DNA of 64,000 nt from positions 32,801,501-32,865,500 of the forward strand of contig CM050446.2 of NCBI GenBank assembly GCA_027563935.2. The letters are read 5' to 3'. Below the pieces are notes generated by a model. The model worked only from the letters and a program-made list of their open reading frames with translations. It searched no databases and was not told the DNA's origin. Position numbers and translations under genes: made by a program. Shown here in pieces: positions 34,673-46,878 of the stretch (its first letter is position 1; each line of letters begins with the position of its first letter). The stretch is from Costus lasius. Taxonomy: Eukaryota; Streptophyta; Magnoliopsida; Zingiberales; Costaceae.

Positions 34673-34826
34673 AATAAAAAGATATCAAACCCACAGAGAT
34701 GGCCGCCAAGTGCACGAATATGTCCACAAGTGCACATCTATGTTGAAGTAATAAAAAGATATCAAACCCACAGAGACCTGCGTGTTAAGTACCAAATAAT
34801 TAAATTCTTACTAGCTAAGCGATCGA
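34673..34826. repeat. 77-bp tandem duplication at LTR U5 end
   Basis: AATAAAAAGATATCAAACCC occurs at 34673 and again at 34750, each followed by CACAGAGA. It duplicates the U5 end of the minus-strand LTR. Confidence 0.75.
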
Positions 34827-35794
34827 TGTATGATGGGTATGAAGCAAAAAAATGAAATAACGAAATAAGAAAATTTGTCGTCGGAAATTGGAGAGAGAAA
34901 ACTAAGACTAAAGTTTCATCACTTTTAATTCTCATGACTTGATATAATAAAGTTTTTATTAGTTATTCAAATCATGATAAAGAAAAGTTTACTTAAAAAG
35001 AAATTGTCTCCTCTCGGACGTTCAATTTACACAAAACAGCCTTCACTTTCATGACTTGATGCTCATTGTTAAATAAAAGTAAACCAGACAAAGAAAATTA
35101 AAATCAATTTGGTAGTTTAACTCTCAAAGTCTACTTCTCAAATAAAATTAAATACTCTCATACTTTAATTTTATAGATTTTACCTAAGGGGCTCTAACAA
35201 CCAAAATCACATCTCGATACATATTATCATGTTTGAAACAATGGAATCAATACTCACATATAAAATAAGCATCATAAATTGGGGTTCTAGGACTTAGCTA
35301 CTCTCATAGTCTAGGTTTCTAGATCTAATCTAAGGGTTCCAGGTTTGTAAATCACCTCTCGGTCCATATTACAAACCCTAAAACATGCAAATAATAATTT
35401 CAAAGCAAATAAATCACAAAGGCAAAATTATCGTTCAAAGAATAACAAATATATTAAAAATCATCTATTCATTACAGAATTAAAAAGGGATTACTCCCTA
35501 AGTCCCAAATAAAGTTTTACGCTATCATGGAGTCAAAAACACAACAAAAATTCATCTTAAAAAATCAAAATTCAAAGGAGGAAGAAATAAAAAATTTACT
35601 AGTTTCATAGGGGTGTGAAAATTTTAGTTCAATTTTCACAGCCCTGTGATTTTTCGGCTCCTACAGTGTTTTGCTACAGTAACTAGCTGCTATAGTAACT
35701 CACTATTTTCACTCTCAGCTGGAAATTTTTGATGCTAATTTCTCCCTCGATTGAACCCCTTTCGATCTAAAATTTTTGGTGTATCATCTCCTCC

Positions 35795-37391
35795 TGATGG
35801 AGGGACCGACCCTGCCCCTAGAAGGTCTAGTAGGGCTAGGAGGAAGCCCATCAGATATGGCTTTTCCTCCTAGGTCACCCCTTCTTTCCTTTTTTGCACT
35901 TTCCATATTTGCAATTTGCTTTGGTAAGAATAAGCCCTAGTTCTAGTGCACCTTGTAGTTTCCTTATTAGGTCTAGAATAATCTACTGGTTTTTGTGGCA
36001 ATCATTGGGCAGGTTAAAGCCCAGCTCAAGGGGATGCTAAAGAAGCTCAAGCTAAGCTACTCAAGTGGAGCTCCAATTATGGAAGGAAGCACTTCAACAC
36101 TTTAACTAGAGACTTCAAGTTGAAGGAGCTTATATTGAATGCAGCTCCACCTTCCAAATCAGCCCAAGGCGCCACCTTTGGAGGAGAATTCAAATGCAAG
36201 GAAGAACCAGCCCACTATTGCCATTTGTGTCAACTCTTCAATGCACCTATATCAAGATCCACAAATCAGGGAGAGAATTAAATCCAAAATTGTGTTCACA
36301 CCTTGTTTGGAAAGAAGCCACCGAATACTCATCCACAAAGGAAATCCTTTCAACGTTTGAATCAAGCCAACAAAAGTAAAGAGCCCAAGAGGATTCAGCC
36401 ACAAGAAAGCTCCATCAAAGAAAGAAATTCGAATTTCAAATTCAAATTGCTAGAAGGAAATGTTTTAATTGAGCATTAATTTTCTTCCATATCTTTGTAA
36501 TTGCGCCTAGGGTGAAATGTCACCTTTGCCCATGGCTTGTTGAGCCTATAAGTTGTAACTTCTTTTCTTATTGTCGGGTAGTTGCCTAGTGAAAACAAAA
36601 TGGTGTTTGCAATGGTGCTTGTGTCGCCAAGATCATTCTATCTCCCTCTTTTCTAAAAGGGCCGAGCCCTTTTCCCCTTCAACTCTTCTCCTCCTCTAGC
36701 CGAGTCTTCACCTTCCTTCACCCTCAAAAGCTCACCAAGCGCAAGCAAACTCTCTCCATCTCAATGGCGTGGATGCAAGCTTGAAGCCGAGAACAAGAAT
36801 TGAATGGAACCATCAATCAAGCTAAGTTCTCTAACTCTTTGTGATGTTTTTTTTTCTTTCTTTAAGAGCATCTTCCTACATTGCTTTGGATTGTTTGTTG
36901 TAGGTAGGCGCAAGGTTTGGAGGCCCTCTTGGCGCAAGACATCTCCCCTTCTTCCAACCCCACTTAAAAATAGATAGTCTGAAACTTGTTTAGCAAGAGA
37001 ACTTGGGAGACTATCTCCCCTCTTGACACTTGAGTTTTGTTGGATGCTTAGCTTAGTTTTAAAACTCACCCATGCCTGTGTGGGCTTGTTTGGTTTGCAT
37101 GTGTGTAAGCTCATAGGGCCCTACTTCGTTGCCATCAACCATTGGACCGGTGAAGAACGGGAAGGTGACCCCTTCTATTCTCAAGGGGTCCAAGGTGAGC
37201 ATTTATTTCAAGTCATTTCCTTCTTGCAAATAGTTTAAAGTAATCTAGTTTCAGTTTTCTTATTACAAAATATCAAAAATATTTTCCAACTTCGTTAGAG
37301 TACTCCCGAGTTTTATTACAAAATACAAAAAAAATATTTTCTGAAAGCATTGTTTGAATGCACCTTTGTATTGTGTTTGCCCCCTCCATCA
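35795..37391 (+). repeat. Solo LTR, TSD CCTCC
   Basis: TGATGGAGGG...CCCTCCATCA, a perfect 10-bp terminal inverted repeat, TSD CCTCC at 35790-35794 and 37392-37396. Length 1597 bp. The host LTR reads continuously when it is removed. Related to the segment 1341-2555. Orientation is inferred from a TATAAG motif near 36546. Confidence 0.85.
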
Positions 37392-38270
37392 CCTCCTATG
37401 GGCGAAGCTTCCCTACAAATTTTGCCACCAGAGATGGCCTCTACGCCTCTCGGCGAGAAGCCGAGCCCTAGCGGCGCCTCTATCGATTTCTCTTCTCGAT
37501 TCTTGATGAAAGTAGAGGATACTGGGCTTGAAATCTTCTCCTTGATTTATAGAACGATCCCTTATTTTTAGATTTTGAAATCTTGCCCTGGTTCTCTCTA
37601 ATTTTGCATCAAAAATTTTAGAAGAAGAGGGCAGCCAAAGACTTGGCTTTGAGGTGGCGGCGACTATTTCCTTCTTTTAATATTTTTCATACCCCCATGA
37701 AAATTTCAGTTCAAATTTCACGGGGTTGTGAAATCAGAAAAATTCCAAAATTGACCCCTTAGCTAGAAATTTTATACTGATTCCGTTTCCGGCCTTCAAT
37801 TTCTTCAAATCCACTGAAAATAAGCCCTTTTGCCTGAAAATGATGAAAAATAAAAAGAGGTGTAGATTCTTAAATAATCGACTAATTAAGTTTAAAAACA
37901 AACAAAAAAGCATAAATATAACTCAAAAGGACTACACAATTAATAAAAAATTTACTATAAATTTTGAGTCATTAGACACCTAGATAGTCTTGACTAAGAG
38001 GAGTAGCACTTGGTGCAATTGGCTCGCGTGCCTACTTAAGGAAGCATGAGCCACTTTGTGTAGTACATCCCACCCTCATGAAACATAGAATCCTATATGG
38101 ATTTAAGACCCTATTCTCACTAGAAAATCTAAGATTTTTTGAATTGACATTTGGGGTTGTCAATTTGATTAAAATAGTGGGAGAATTATCATTTAATGAA
38201 AGTCATTGTTAAATAATTTCTTACATGGTACTTACTTTATATTTTTTGTCATTATAGATTCTTTTTTCCA

Positions 38271-39590
38271 AAGGCAAGTAAAATGATTTTCATAAATGAA
38301 AAAAATATGTACATCAAAGTTTATCCACCCCAATACCCCTCCCTCCTTCAACCCTATGGGAGAGTGTACACCTCCTTACATGAAAACACTCAAAACCCTA
38401 AAAAATATAGCAAAACATACCCTCAATCGCCGGTGAGTACAACACTTATTTTAGCTCCTTCAATATTAATAAGTGTTTATCTTCAACACTTATGGCCTAT
38501 GTCTCACTAAACTTATTATCTTAGTATACTATCCTAGATATGGATAAAATCATAACACATAGGATCTTGAGATGAGAATTTCTTCAAGGATTTTAGCTTG
38601 CTATAAATATCCAAAAAGATGTTAGCCAAAACCTGCCTTTGTGTCTTACATTTTGAAGAAAATTCCAGTCTATTTCTCTCTTTCCATATGTGGTAGACAG
38701 CCCCTATTAGCAATAATTCTTTTTATCACAACAATAATATTTCTCCTACCCATTCTGAATGTATCTTATGTAGAATTTCTATTCAGGCATTCAGTATACT
38801 AGGAATGCAAAATATTTTTGCTAATGAGTTCCATATCCAATTTGGTCCTTCACATTCAAAGGTAACATTCTTTGGTTCCATATTCAATGTGATCTGATCA
38901 TGTAAATTGAAAAAGTAACATTCTTTCGGTGGTATTTCCCCCTCTCAAGAGTAGACAATCTTTTCAAACACAACAACCAAGTTATGAGGGAGAATCTTGG
39001 GATTCTACTTCCAAATTACACTATGTTTGCTCATGGCACCTTACTATGCTGAATTTGCATTTCATATGCTGATTTGATAGAGAAAAAGCTAGATCTGGTA
39101 TTTCTCCATTTTATCTCATCCCTTTGCAAGTGTGTATATAGGTATTTTTTGGATTTGTATACGAATTTCATGCTATGGCTAAGATCTTGTAGTTGGAAAA
39201 TTCCACACCCCATTCATAATCAATGAATTTAGTCTTATATTTTTTTAGGAATATGAAATTTTCAATCATCTAGAATAAAACTCTTGAATGGAACCAAGGA
39301 TCATGTCATCGTCTTATTAATTCCCCTTTTTGCACTATTATAATGTATTTACTTTGTCACTCTTTCCTTTCAGAAATCAGGCTATGCATACACCAAGAAC
39401 AAGAGTTTGGAATAGGGATGGTCCAAATAGAATATTCTGATAAGTAATGAGTATTCATCCATTTAACCTACAATGATTCCTTTCCTATTGCAATGTCCCA
39501 TATGAACCTCATAATAAAAGCAGAATTTAATAGTCTTATGTTCCTTAATCCCAAACCTCCCATCTTAGTAGGTTTTGTGATATTCTCCTG
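38271..39590 (-). pseudogene. LINE (L1-type) ORF2 C-terminal fragment and 3' region
   Basis: Minus strand: ITKPTKMGGLGLRNIRLLNSA at about 39500-39590, the end of the RT region in plant LINEs, then SFFSIKSAYEMQ (start of the zf-RVT region) near 39050-39090, then HLFFECEGPNW-like and HIWKERNRLEF motifs near 38690-38860 in shifted frames. Several frameshifts. The short T-run at 38270-38276 on the plus strand, at the E1 junction (attatagattc), fits a LINE poly(A) end. 5'-truncated, cut at about 39590 by LTR H. Confidence 0.75.
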
Positions 39591-40483
39591 AGACACTGAC
39601 GGAGTCAGAAATGAGCCTTGGAGCACCCCCATCATCCTTGGGAGACACCTGAGAAAACACCCTGTAGATTCCAGCTCAAACAAAGCCCTGCAGCAGCCAA
39701 CACGGCCAGGCCGTGTTCCTAGACACGACTGTGACACGGTTGGAGCAGGACGCCGCAGTGAACACAGCTCAGCGCATGGCCGTGTCTCCGCCCGTGTTTG
39801 CCTCGGCGGAAATAAGCACCAACCAACACGGTCAGGCCGTGTTCCCAGACACGACCGTGCTAATTTTGCCTTTGAGAATTATTGCCTTTATGATGGTTTA
39901 AATTTGGATTGTTGCATGTCCTAGGTTCGAGAGGTGACTTATAAACTCAGATCCCTTTAATTAAACCTAGTAACTTAGACTACGATAGTAGCTAGATTCT
40001 AGCTATCTAATTATTAATGTTAATCTTATATGCAATTATTCAAGTTTGACAATTACATTGTGCTAGATAATATGACTACACTAAGAGGTGAGTTAAATTA
40101 TTAGAAACCCTTAGGTGAAACATGTGGATTAAACTACGAGAGTACTAAATTTCACTTGAGAGTAGGACTAAAAAATTAAGCCATGAGAGTGAATCTTGAT
40201 TTTAAGGAAGTAGATTTTACCATTGAGTTTATTAACTAAAACAATAAGCCACAAGAGTGAAGGTTGGGTTAGTGCAAGTTGGGCATATGAGAGGAGACAA
40301 TTTTTCTTTAAAGTATTTTCTCTTTAACATAACTTGAGCAACTGACATAGATATTAATTATGTTTTTATCATAAAAAATTAGTGTGGTGAAACCTTGTCC
40401 CATTTTCTCTTCCTGAATTTCATTCAATGAATCATTTATTTTCTTTCATTTAATTTTCATCTTAGAATTATCAGTCTACTTAG
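39591..40483 (+). repeat. Truncated gypsy LTR H
   Basis: Plus-strand relative of the G LTR (shared TTGCATGTC(C/T)TAGG, GAGAGGTGACTTA, CTTGAGAGTAGGAC, AAGTGGGC-like blocks). Carries its own palindromes: CACGGCCAGGCCGTG at 39700-39714 and CACGGTCAGGCCGTG at 39827-39841. It ends abruptly where the minus-strand LTR of G starts. A small ORF across the palindromes is not a gene. Confidence 0.65.
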
Positions 40484-42142
40484 TGATGAGTCTGTAAGTG
40501 CACGAATATGTCTAAGTAATAAAAGTTATCAAAGCCATAGAGGCCTATGTGTTAAGTACCAAATAATTATGTTTTTACTAAATAAATAATTAAATAATTC
40601 TAAGATAATCATAAAAAATGATTTAAATGAATTCAGGAAGAAAACTTGGGACGACAATGATTTTTTATGATCAAATTACAATTAATTTCTATATCAATTA
40701 TTTGAGTTTTGCTAAAGAGAAATTACCCTAAGATAGAGTTGCATCCTCTCGGGTGCCCAACTCGTACTAAACCAACCTTCACTCTCGTGACTTGTTGGTC
40801 TAGTTTTTAAGTTTTAAGGTAATTTGTTTTTAGTTCCTAATAAATTAAGATTCACTTTCATGGCTTAATCCAAAGGTCCTACTCTCAAGTGATACTAAAG
40901 TACCCTTGTAGCTTAAATTATAGATTAAACTAAAGGGTTTCTAACAATAAAATTCACTTCTCACTGCAACTATTTTGTTTGGAACAATACAATTATATAA
41001 ATTAGTGTTATTACATACAGGATAAACTTCAATAACTAGGTTGTTAAGATCTAGCTACTCTTGTAGTCTAATTCTATAAATCTAGTTAAAGGGTTATGAG
41101 AATTGTAAGTCACCTCTCAGTCCTTGTTACAACTCCTAAGACATGCAATAATCTAAATCTTGATACTTACAAGTGCAATAAATCACTTTTATTGAATTAA
41201 CATTACTCAAACTAATGACAAAATTAAAAATCAATTAAATCATCAAATAATCAAAGGGTTACTCCCTTAATCCCAAAAAATTATTATGCTACTAGGGACA
41301 TGAATTCACAATAATAATTCATAAGAAAGAGTTATTACAGATTAGGGACATAAAATAAAAATGAAAGAAAATTTTTTGTTCAACTTCACTGTCGTCACAG
41401 GGGTGTGACGGCTGCAGTTCAACTCACCACAGCCCTGTGATTATGAGGGTAGAATATGCTTTAACCCACGATGTCTTTTTCAGAAATTTGCTGCTTATAT
41501 TGCTGATTCTCCCAAACTAGATCTCCTCTCACTCCAAAATTTTGCAATTGTCCTTTCCTCCCTTGGGCGTAACTTTCCCCCAAGTTTCATCATCAAAGAT
41601 ACTCAGTATGCCTCTCGGAAATAGCACGATGTACAACACCATTGTTTGTGTTTTTTTCCTCGATTCTCCTCATGAGCATGCGATACCTTGAAATCGTCCT
41701 CTCCTCCTCTTTATAATCCTTCCTACACCACTGATTTAGCAATTGGACTAAGAAATAGTGTTTTTCTTTAAAAAATCAAATTGAGGAAGAGGGTCGGAAG
41801 ACTTGGGTGCTTTGTAAGTTTTTCCCCCAATTATTAGAATCACATGGGTATGGCAGCTATAGTTCAACCCATCACAGCCTTGTGATCGCGAGGCAACTTT
41901 CAACTTTGCCCTTCTTCTGATCCGGTTGAGCTCTGAATCTTTCCCAACCTTAGCTCTTGATCCATCTAGCCCGAATATTCATAAAGTATGTATATTGTAC
42001 CTAAAAATTTAAAAATAAGAGAATGTGTAGATTGTAAACCAAATGACCATTTTCGATTTAAAAACAAGAAAAACTACATAAAAGATCACCCAAAAAGGTA
42101 ATTTAGATATTTAAGATTTGCTATGGCTTTTTGGGTTGTTAA
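40484..42142 (-). repeat. 3' LTR of element G
   Basis: Begins (minus) TAACAACCC at about 42142, preceded by GCCTTATGTATTTT as in element C. Carries TCACAGGGCTGTGA-type palindromes (41397-41448, 41843-41885). The U5 end at 40484 abuts LTR H. Confidence 0.75.
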
Positions 42143-42595
42143 AATACATAAGGCATAAACCTTTATTTGTCTAAAACAAGATAAAATATGTGTAAGGAGA
42201 ATGTAGATATTGAAGGATTTTGCTTGTTCTTCCATGACACATATTTAATCCATAATCTATGCAATGAATTTTTAGAACGACGAAATTTAAAATATAAATT
42301 GTCAGGAATAAATTCTCAAAAAGTTATAGTCCAAGACAGCTAAAATTCTATAATTCATGTACTTGCATTCAAATTTAACTAGTTGAATATTTTATACTTT
42401 CATCTAATAAATCTAAATTTACCTTTCAAGCAAAATTATTACTTACAAATACTTGGTGATATTCCTATGTAGAGAGATTTTTAGAGCAACTGGTCTTTAA
42501 ACGGTTATAGGCCCTCCCCGTTAGTACATAGTAGTATAATAGAACTCATGGTCATAATGATAAGATGCCAGCGGAGTTGTCCACTTGATCTTCAC

Positions 42596-42611
42596 CTCTC
42601 TCTCTCTCTCT
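42596..42611. repeat. (CT)n microsatellite
   Basis: Uninterrupted CT dinucleotides in the 3' region of G. Confidence 0.9.
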
Positions 42612-43356
42612 TTATCATTTTTTTACTTTCTTGATGAGAACTGACCAAGGACATGGTACTTAAATTGTTATCGATTTTTCTACCTGTGAGTTAAACAATT
42701 TTCATGAATTTCACCTTGAAAATTGATCAAAATAGATTTAAAGTATACTTGCTTTTAATATAATATAGCTCATGACTTCAGTTTATTAGACCACAGGAGT
42801 TGGAGCAAATCTCTTCTTATAGGTATTACCCACTCTCTTTTCATGAAAATTTTTCATCAAGTAAAAGTTAGAAAAATTAAACTCAAGTAACTACTATTGA
42901 GCTTGTATCATAGGAATGTATAACACTTTATATATAAATTTTATCCATACTAAACTATGCTTACTAAAAAATTCTATCTATAAAGTTCTAAGCCATTAAA
43001 TCAGTTAAATACACTACTTCCAAAATGCATTACCAAAGAATAAACTCATGCCACCAAAATCGCAAACATTCAAATACACAACTCGTCATAGATAAAATCA
43101 AAATCAAGCATAGAAAGAAATTGTTCAATATACAAACACAAGTATTTAGCAACCCCATCAAAATAAGAAAGTATCAAGCAAATGACATAAAATATATCAA
43201 GAAAGTATAGTCATGCTCACCCAATCGTCTTATAGCAATCTTAATCACTATCATCATCATTATATAGAGTGTGGCGCCTAGCTAGGTGTTGCTGGATTCA
43301 ATCCATATGATTGCACACATAAGACATTATGAATGTAGAACTTTGAATGCAGTCTT

Positions 43357-43554
43357 CTAGGTGTTGGCATGTCCACCATTGGAGGATGCATGACAATGAA
43401 AAAGAATATCGGCTATCTCCTCCTTCGGGATGCACCTTTTTGAAATTTCATCTGCACATCTTCTAAATACATAAGTATCATCCCAAAAATAGTGTCTTGT
43501 CTTAGCTAAAAATTTCTTCTTCCCAAATGGGCTATTAGTGATGTCACTAGGCAT
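43357..43554 (-). pseudogene. Integrase zinc-finger fragment of element G
   Basis: MPSDITNSPFGKKKFLAKTRHYFWDDTYVF continues to RCADEISKRCIPKEE and ILFHCHASSNGGH: the H2C2 region before the integrase core in Athila/Tat-type elements (HYFWD, CAD, RCIP, CH, GGH are typical). The core domain is missing. It lies after a minus-strand AGCGCTTTTTCAGAGGCAA motif (43746-43764) that normally follows pol, so the internal region is rearranged. Confidence 0.75.
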
Positions 43555-44076
43555 CTAAGGAGGGTGCTGATAGTGAGATCACGCCGATCAGAAAAAGGGG
43601 AAAAAAGGGTACAAGCCTATGATTATGATCACGGGGCTATAATTATAGGAATTTTTGAAAATTGCCTCTTATTTTATTCTCGTACAAAATAAGAGTGTAA
43701 ATCATTATTATAATTAAATTAAAAGATAAAAAAAATAGTGTTTAGATTGCCTCTGAAAAAGCGCTAATTTTTAGGTCACTAGCTTAACCAAAGCTCAAAT
43801 ATAATAGCGAAGCTGGTGAATCGGTGCTATAGTAAATAGTGTATAATTTTTTGTTCTTTCGTTGATATAGAAGTTTGGCCATTAATGTAAATATCCAAAA
43901 TTGTAGGTGGAACACCATTATAACAATTATCTTGAGCATATAAAAATTCAAGTCAATGTTTTCAATATCATTCAAGAAATATTTTATGATTTTCCTACAT
44001 TTGTTAGAGAGTAAAATCATTAGTCCATTTTTTTAGAGGGGTTGAACTGGCACTGTAAGAATCCTATGTGTTAAGT

Positions 44077-44089
44077 ACCAACGGCGCCA
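44077..44089 (-). other. Primer-binding site remnant of G
   Basis: Minus-strand TGGCGCCGTTGG next to the LTR end TATATCA, with AGATTT between. Confidence 0.75.
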
Positions 44090-44095
44090 AAATCT

Positions 44096-44955
44096 TGATA
44101 TATCCATAAGTGAACGAATACATCAAAGTAATAAAAGATATCGAACCCACATTGACCTATTTGTTAAGTACCAAATAATTGTATTTTTACTAGCTAAGCA
44201 ATTCGATAATTCTAAGATGAACTTAAAATAAAATAATCTGAATGAATTTAGAAAGGAAACTCAGGACAAGGTGCCACCACAATGATTTTTTATGATCAAA
44301 TTATAATAAATTTCTATGTCAATTGTTTGAGCTTTGCTGAAGAGAAATTATCCTAAGATATAGTTGCCTCCTCTCATATGCCTAATTCGCATTACACCAA
44401 CCTTCACTCTGACTTGTTATTCTAGTTTTTAAGTTCCATGGTAATTTATTTTTATTCCCTAATAAATTAAGGTTCATTTTCAATGCTTAATCCAAAGGTC
44501 CTATTCGCAAGTGATATTAATATACTCTCGTAGATTAAATCACATGTTCAACAAAAGGGTTTTTAACAAAATAATTTATTTCTCAGTGCAACTATTTTGT
44601 TTGAAATAATTCAATTATATAAATTAGAGCTATTATATATATGATTAACTTCAATAAATAGGTTTCTAAGATCTTGCTACTCTCGTAGTCTAATTCTATA
44701 GGTCTAGTTAAAGGGTTCAGGGATTGTAAGTCACCTCTCGGTTTTTGTTACAACCCCTAAGACATGTAATAATTTAAACCTAGATAATTACAAATGCAAT
44801 AAATCACTTTAATTGAATTAACATTACTCAAACTAATGAGAAAAATTAAAAATTAATTAGATCATCAAATAATCAGAGGATTACTCTCTTAATTTTGAAT
44901 GAATTATTACGCTATGAGGGACATGAATTCACAGCAATAATTTATAAGAAAGAGT
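44096..44955 (-). repeat. 5' LTR of G, U3 deleted
   Basis: Aligns with 40484-41345 (AAATAATTGTATTTTTACTA, GGGTTCGATATCTTTTATTA on the minus strand). Ends abruptly at 44955 where the leader of F begins, so the U3 half is lost. Confidence 0.75.
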
Positions 44956-46878
44956 TATTATAGATCAGCTAAATCTCTCAATGTCCTATTGTTGTTGTCC
45001 ATTAGAAGAGGTAGTGCTTTAATAGCTATAGAGCCTTCTTTATTTTTCAACATCTTGAGTCTTCTTCTTCGCTTGAAAGTTCGTTAGATTTCTAGATCGA
45101 TGTCATATAAATCCCTTGTTCTAAGACTTCTATGCATAAACAAGATCAACAAATATACTAATAAGTCTAAGCACAAAGCATAATAATACTAGCTAAAAGA
45201 AAACAAAGCAACTAACAAAAGCAAGAAAATAAACGAAGAAAAAGTCTAAATTTGATATTGACTGTTGTCCCTGGAAATGGTGCCAAAAATTTATTTCACT
45301 CTTTTTCAAACATAACTACAAGCGCATGCTTATCGATGTAGCACATATATTGTTCCCATAGGGACAAGTTGCAAATATCGAAAGATCATTTTATTGATTG
45401 CAAGACCGACCAAATTCGGTTTGAGATGCAAAGTAAATAAAACTAAACTAGTCTAAATTGTTAGGTTGGTCATCAAACAAGAGTTACAAGGTGATTGCAA
45501 TATCAAGAAGATTCGGGACTTCGGGGTTCATTCTAATGCCAAATTTAAATTTGAACATGATAATAACAACAAAATTAATTTAAAGGTTTAAGGACTTATC
45601 CAAAGATACATATTACCCCCTTTTAGTGGTATAACCATGTATCTACTCAGATCGGTCTTCTACTTTCATGGCCTACCATTTTAAATAGACCCAATGAGCA
45701 CAAGGATAATCTAAATATCCTCAAATGAATTATATCTACTTTTGTTTTAGAATAACATGAGTCAGATTTACGTAGTTCCAATATTGCGATTCACCTTTCA
45801 GTCCTTCCTGCAATGTTCTAAACATGTAAATACTTGGCCAAAGTGAATACAAGCAAACGACATAGCAAAAATTAGATAAAAAAGATAGATTATTTAAACA
45901 CTGGAATTATAGGTTCAAAAATATAATCTAAGCAAAGGACTACACCCCAAGTCCTAAAATAGGGGCTTAAGGAGCCATGATATGTCTACTCAACTCGAAC
46001 TCTTGAATAATCATTTCAAGAAAACTACAAATAAGAGGAAGATGATTTTAGGAGGAAAGGACAAACAAAGCTCCTTAGATTGATGTAAGATCGCCTGCAA
46101 ATCCGTTTAGAAAATCCCCTATTTTAGTTTGTCGCTGTTCCTCACTTCTCCTTTCATTTTCCAGCCCAAAAGTCCCTGTAACGAAAACCCAATTTTGTTC
46201 CCCTTGAAAGTGTCTCTTCATCTTCTCCTTGAAATCCCCCAAAACCTACTTTAAATTCCATGCAAAAATGCAAAGAATTGTGTTCGGTGGATTTTGTCAT
46301 GGTCGTGATGATGTCTTCTATAGGTTATTGCGATCTTCATCACGATCGTGACTCTAGTCACAAGCAGGCCATGAAGTGTTATGTGAAAATCTGGCCTTTC
46401 TAACATGGCTGTGAAGCTGGTCATGGGCTATCTATGAATTTATGACTTATTTATCATGGCCATGAAGTTGGTCATGGGTAGGCTATGACCAATTCGATGA
46501 AAACTTGTAAATTTTTGTTCAGGCACGTCACAGTCATGATGCTCGTCATGGTTCGACCATAATAAGACATTTTATAAAATTCACATCATGGTCATGATGC
46601 TAGTCGCAGGCAGGCCATGACAGATATAGAAAATTTTGTTTGACTTTAAATTTATTGTGATGACTTATCTTTTCATCCTGAATCACTTGGTGACCTCAAA
46701 ATCATCAAATAAACTCTAGAATTGTGTGATTTCACTTGAAATTACAAAAAGATAAGAAAAAGTGAAGATTCTGAACTAAGCAAGTAAATGAGTTTGATTA
46801 TGATATAAAAATAATAGAATATGTCTTATTTTGATATAAAATCATATCAAAAAAATACTATCGTAATACAAGACATCA
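44956..46878 (-). mobile_element. Ty3/gypsy element F: 5' LTR and start of gag
   Basis: LTR about 45291-46878 (minus start TGATGTCTTGTATTACG, 46878). Degenerate PBS TGGCACCATTTCCAGGGA at 45268-45285. Then a leader and Gag start with MDNNNRTLRDLA near 44965-45000, homologous to NNQKSLRDYAAP of element C. Truncated by G. The LTR has its own palindromes of CATGGCCATGA / TGGTCATGG type (46290-46625). Confidence 0.75.

Larger units (their letters stand above)
33345..37974. mobile_element. Insertion bounded by inverted gypsy LTRs, TSD GACAC
   Basis: Left part 33345-34135 is an LTR in plus orientation (TGATGACTCA start, about 790 bp). Right part about 34672-37974 is the same LTR type in minus orientation (TAATGACTCA at 37974). 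TSD GACAC occurs at 33340-33344 and 37975-37979, and the flanks join as in the uninterrupted E2 copy. The two arms differ by roughly 10-15% in sampled stretches. Contains a spacer (34136-34671) and a nested solo LTR. Confidence 0.8.
29611..38270 (+). mobile_element. Decayed copia element E1 (interrupted)
   Basis: Segments 29611-29832, 31726-33344 and 37975-38270 align in order with copia E2 (47198-48880 and 50554-50921). They hold the LTR end, a degraded PBS and the leader; gag is lost at the LINE insertion. Insertions are the solo LTR 29833-31725 and the block 33345-37974. E1 and E2 look about 75-80% similar, so both are old. Confidence 0.7.
40484..44955 (-). mobile_element. Decayed Ty3/gypsy element G
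   Basis: 3' LTR 40484-42142, internal part 42143-44076, PBS near 44077-44089, 5' LTR remnant 44096-44955 (about half length). The only coding trace is an integrase zinc-finger fragment. The rest of the internal region is AT-rich with no ORF above about 80 residues that I can recognise. Confidence 0.7.

Noticed and set aside
34589..34855. 88-residue plus-strand frame
   Set aside because: Spans the spacer and the U5 duplication; no conserved motif.
39713..39901. 62-residue plus-strand frame near the CACGGCC palindromes
   Set aside because: Made by the palindrome units of LTR H; the same text is repeated within the frame.
43784..44020. 78-residue minus-strand frame after the PBS of G
   Set aside because: Sits where Gag should start but shows no Gag motif; AT-rich hydrophobic translation.
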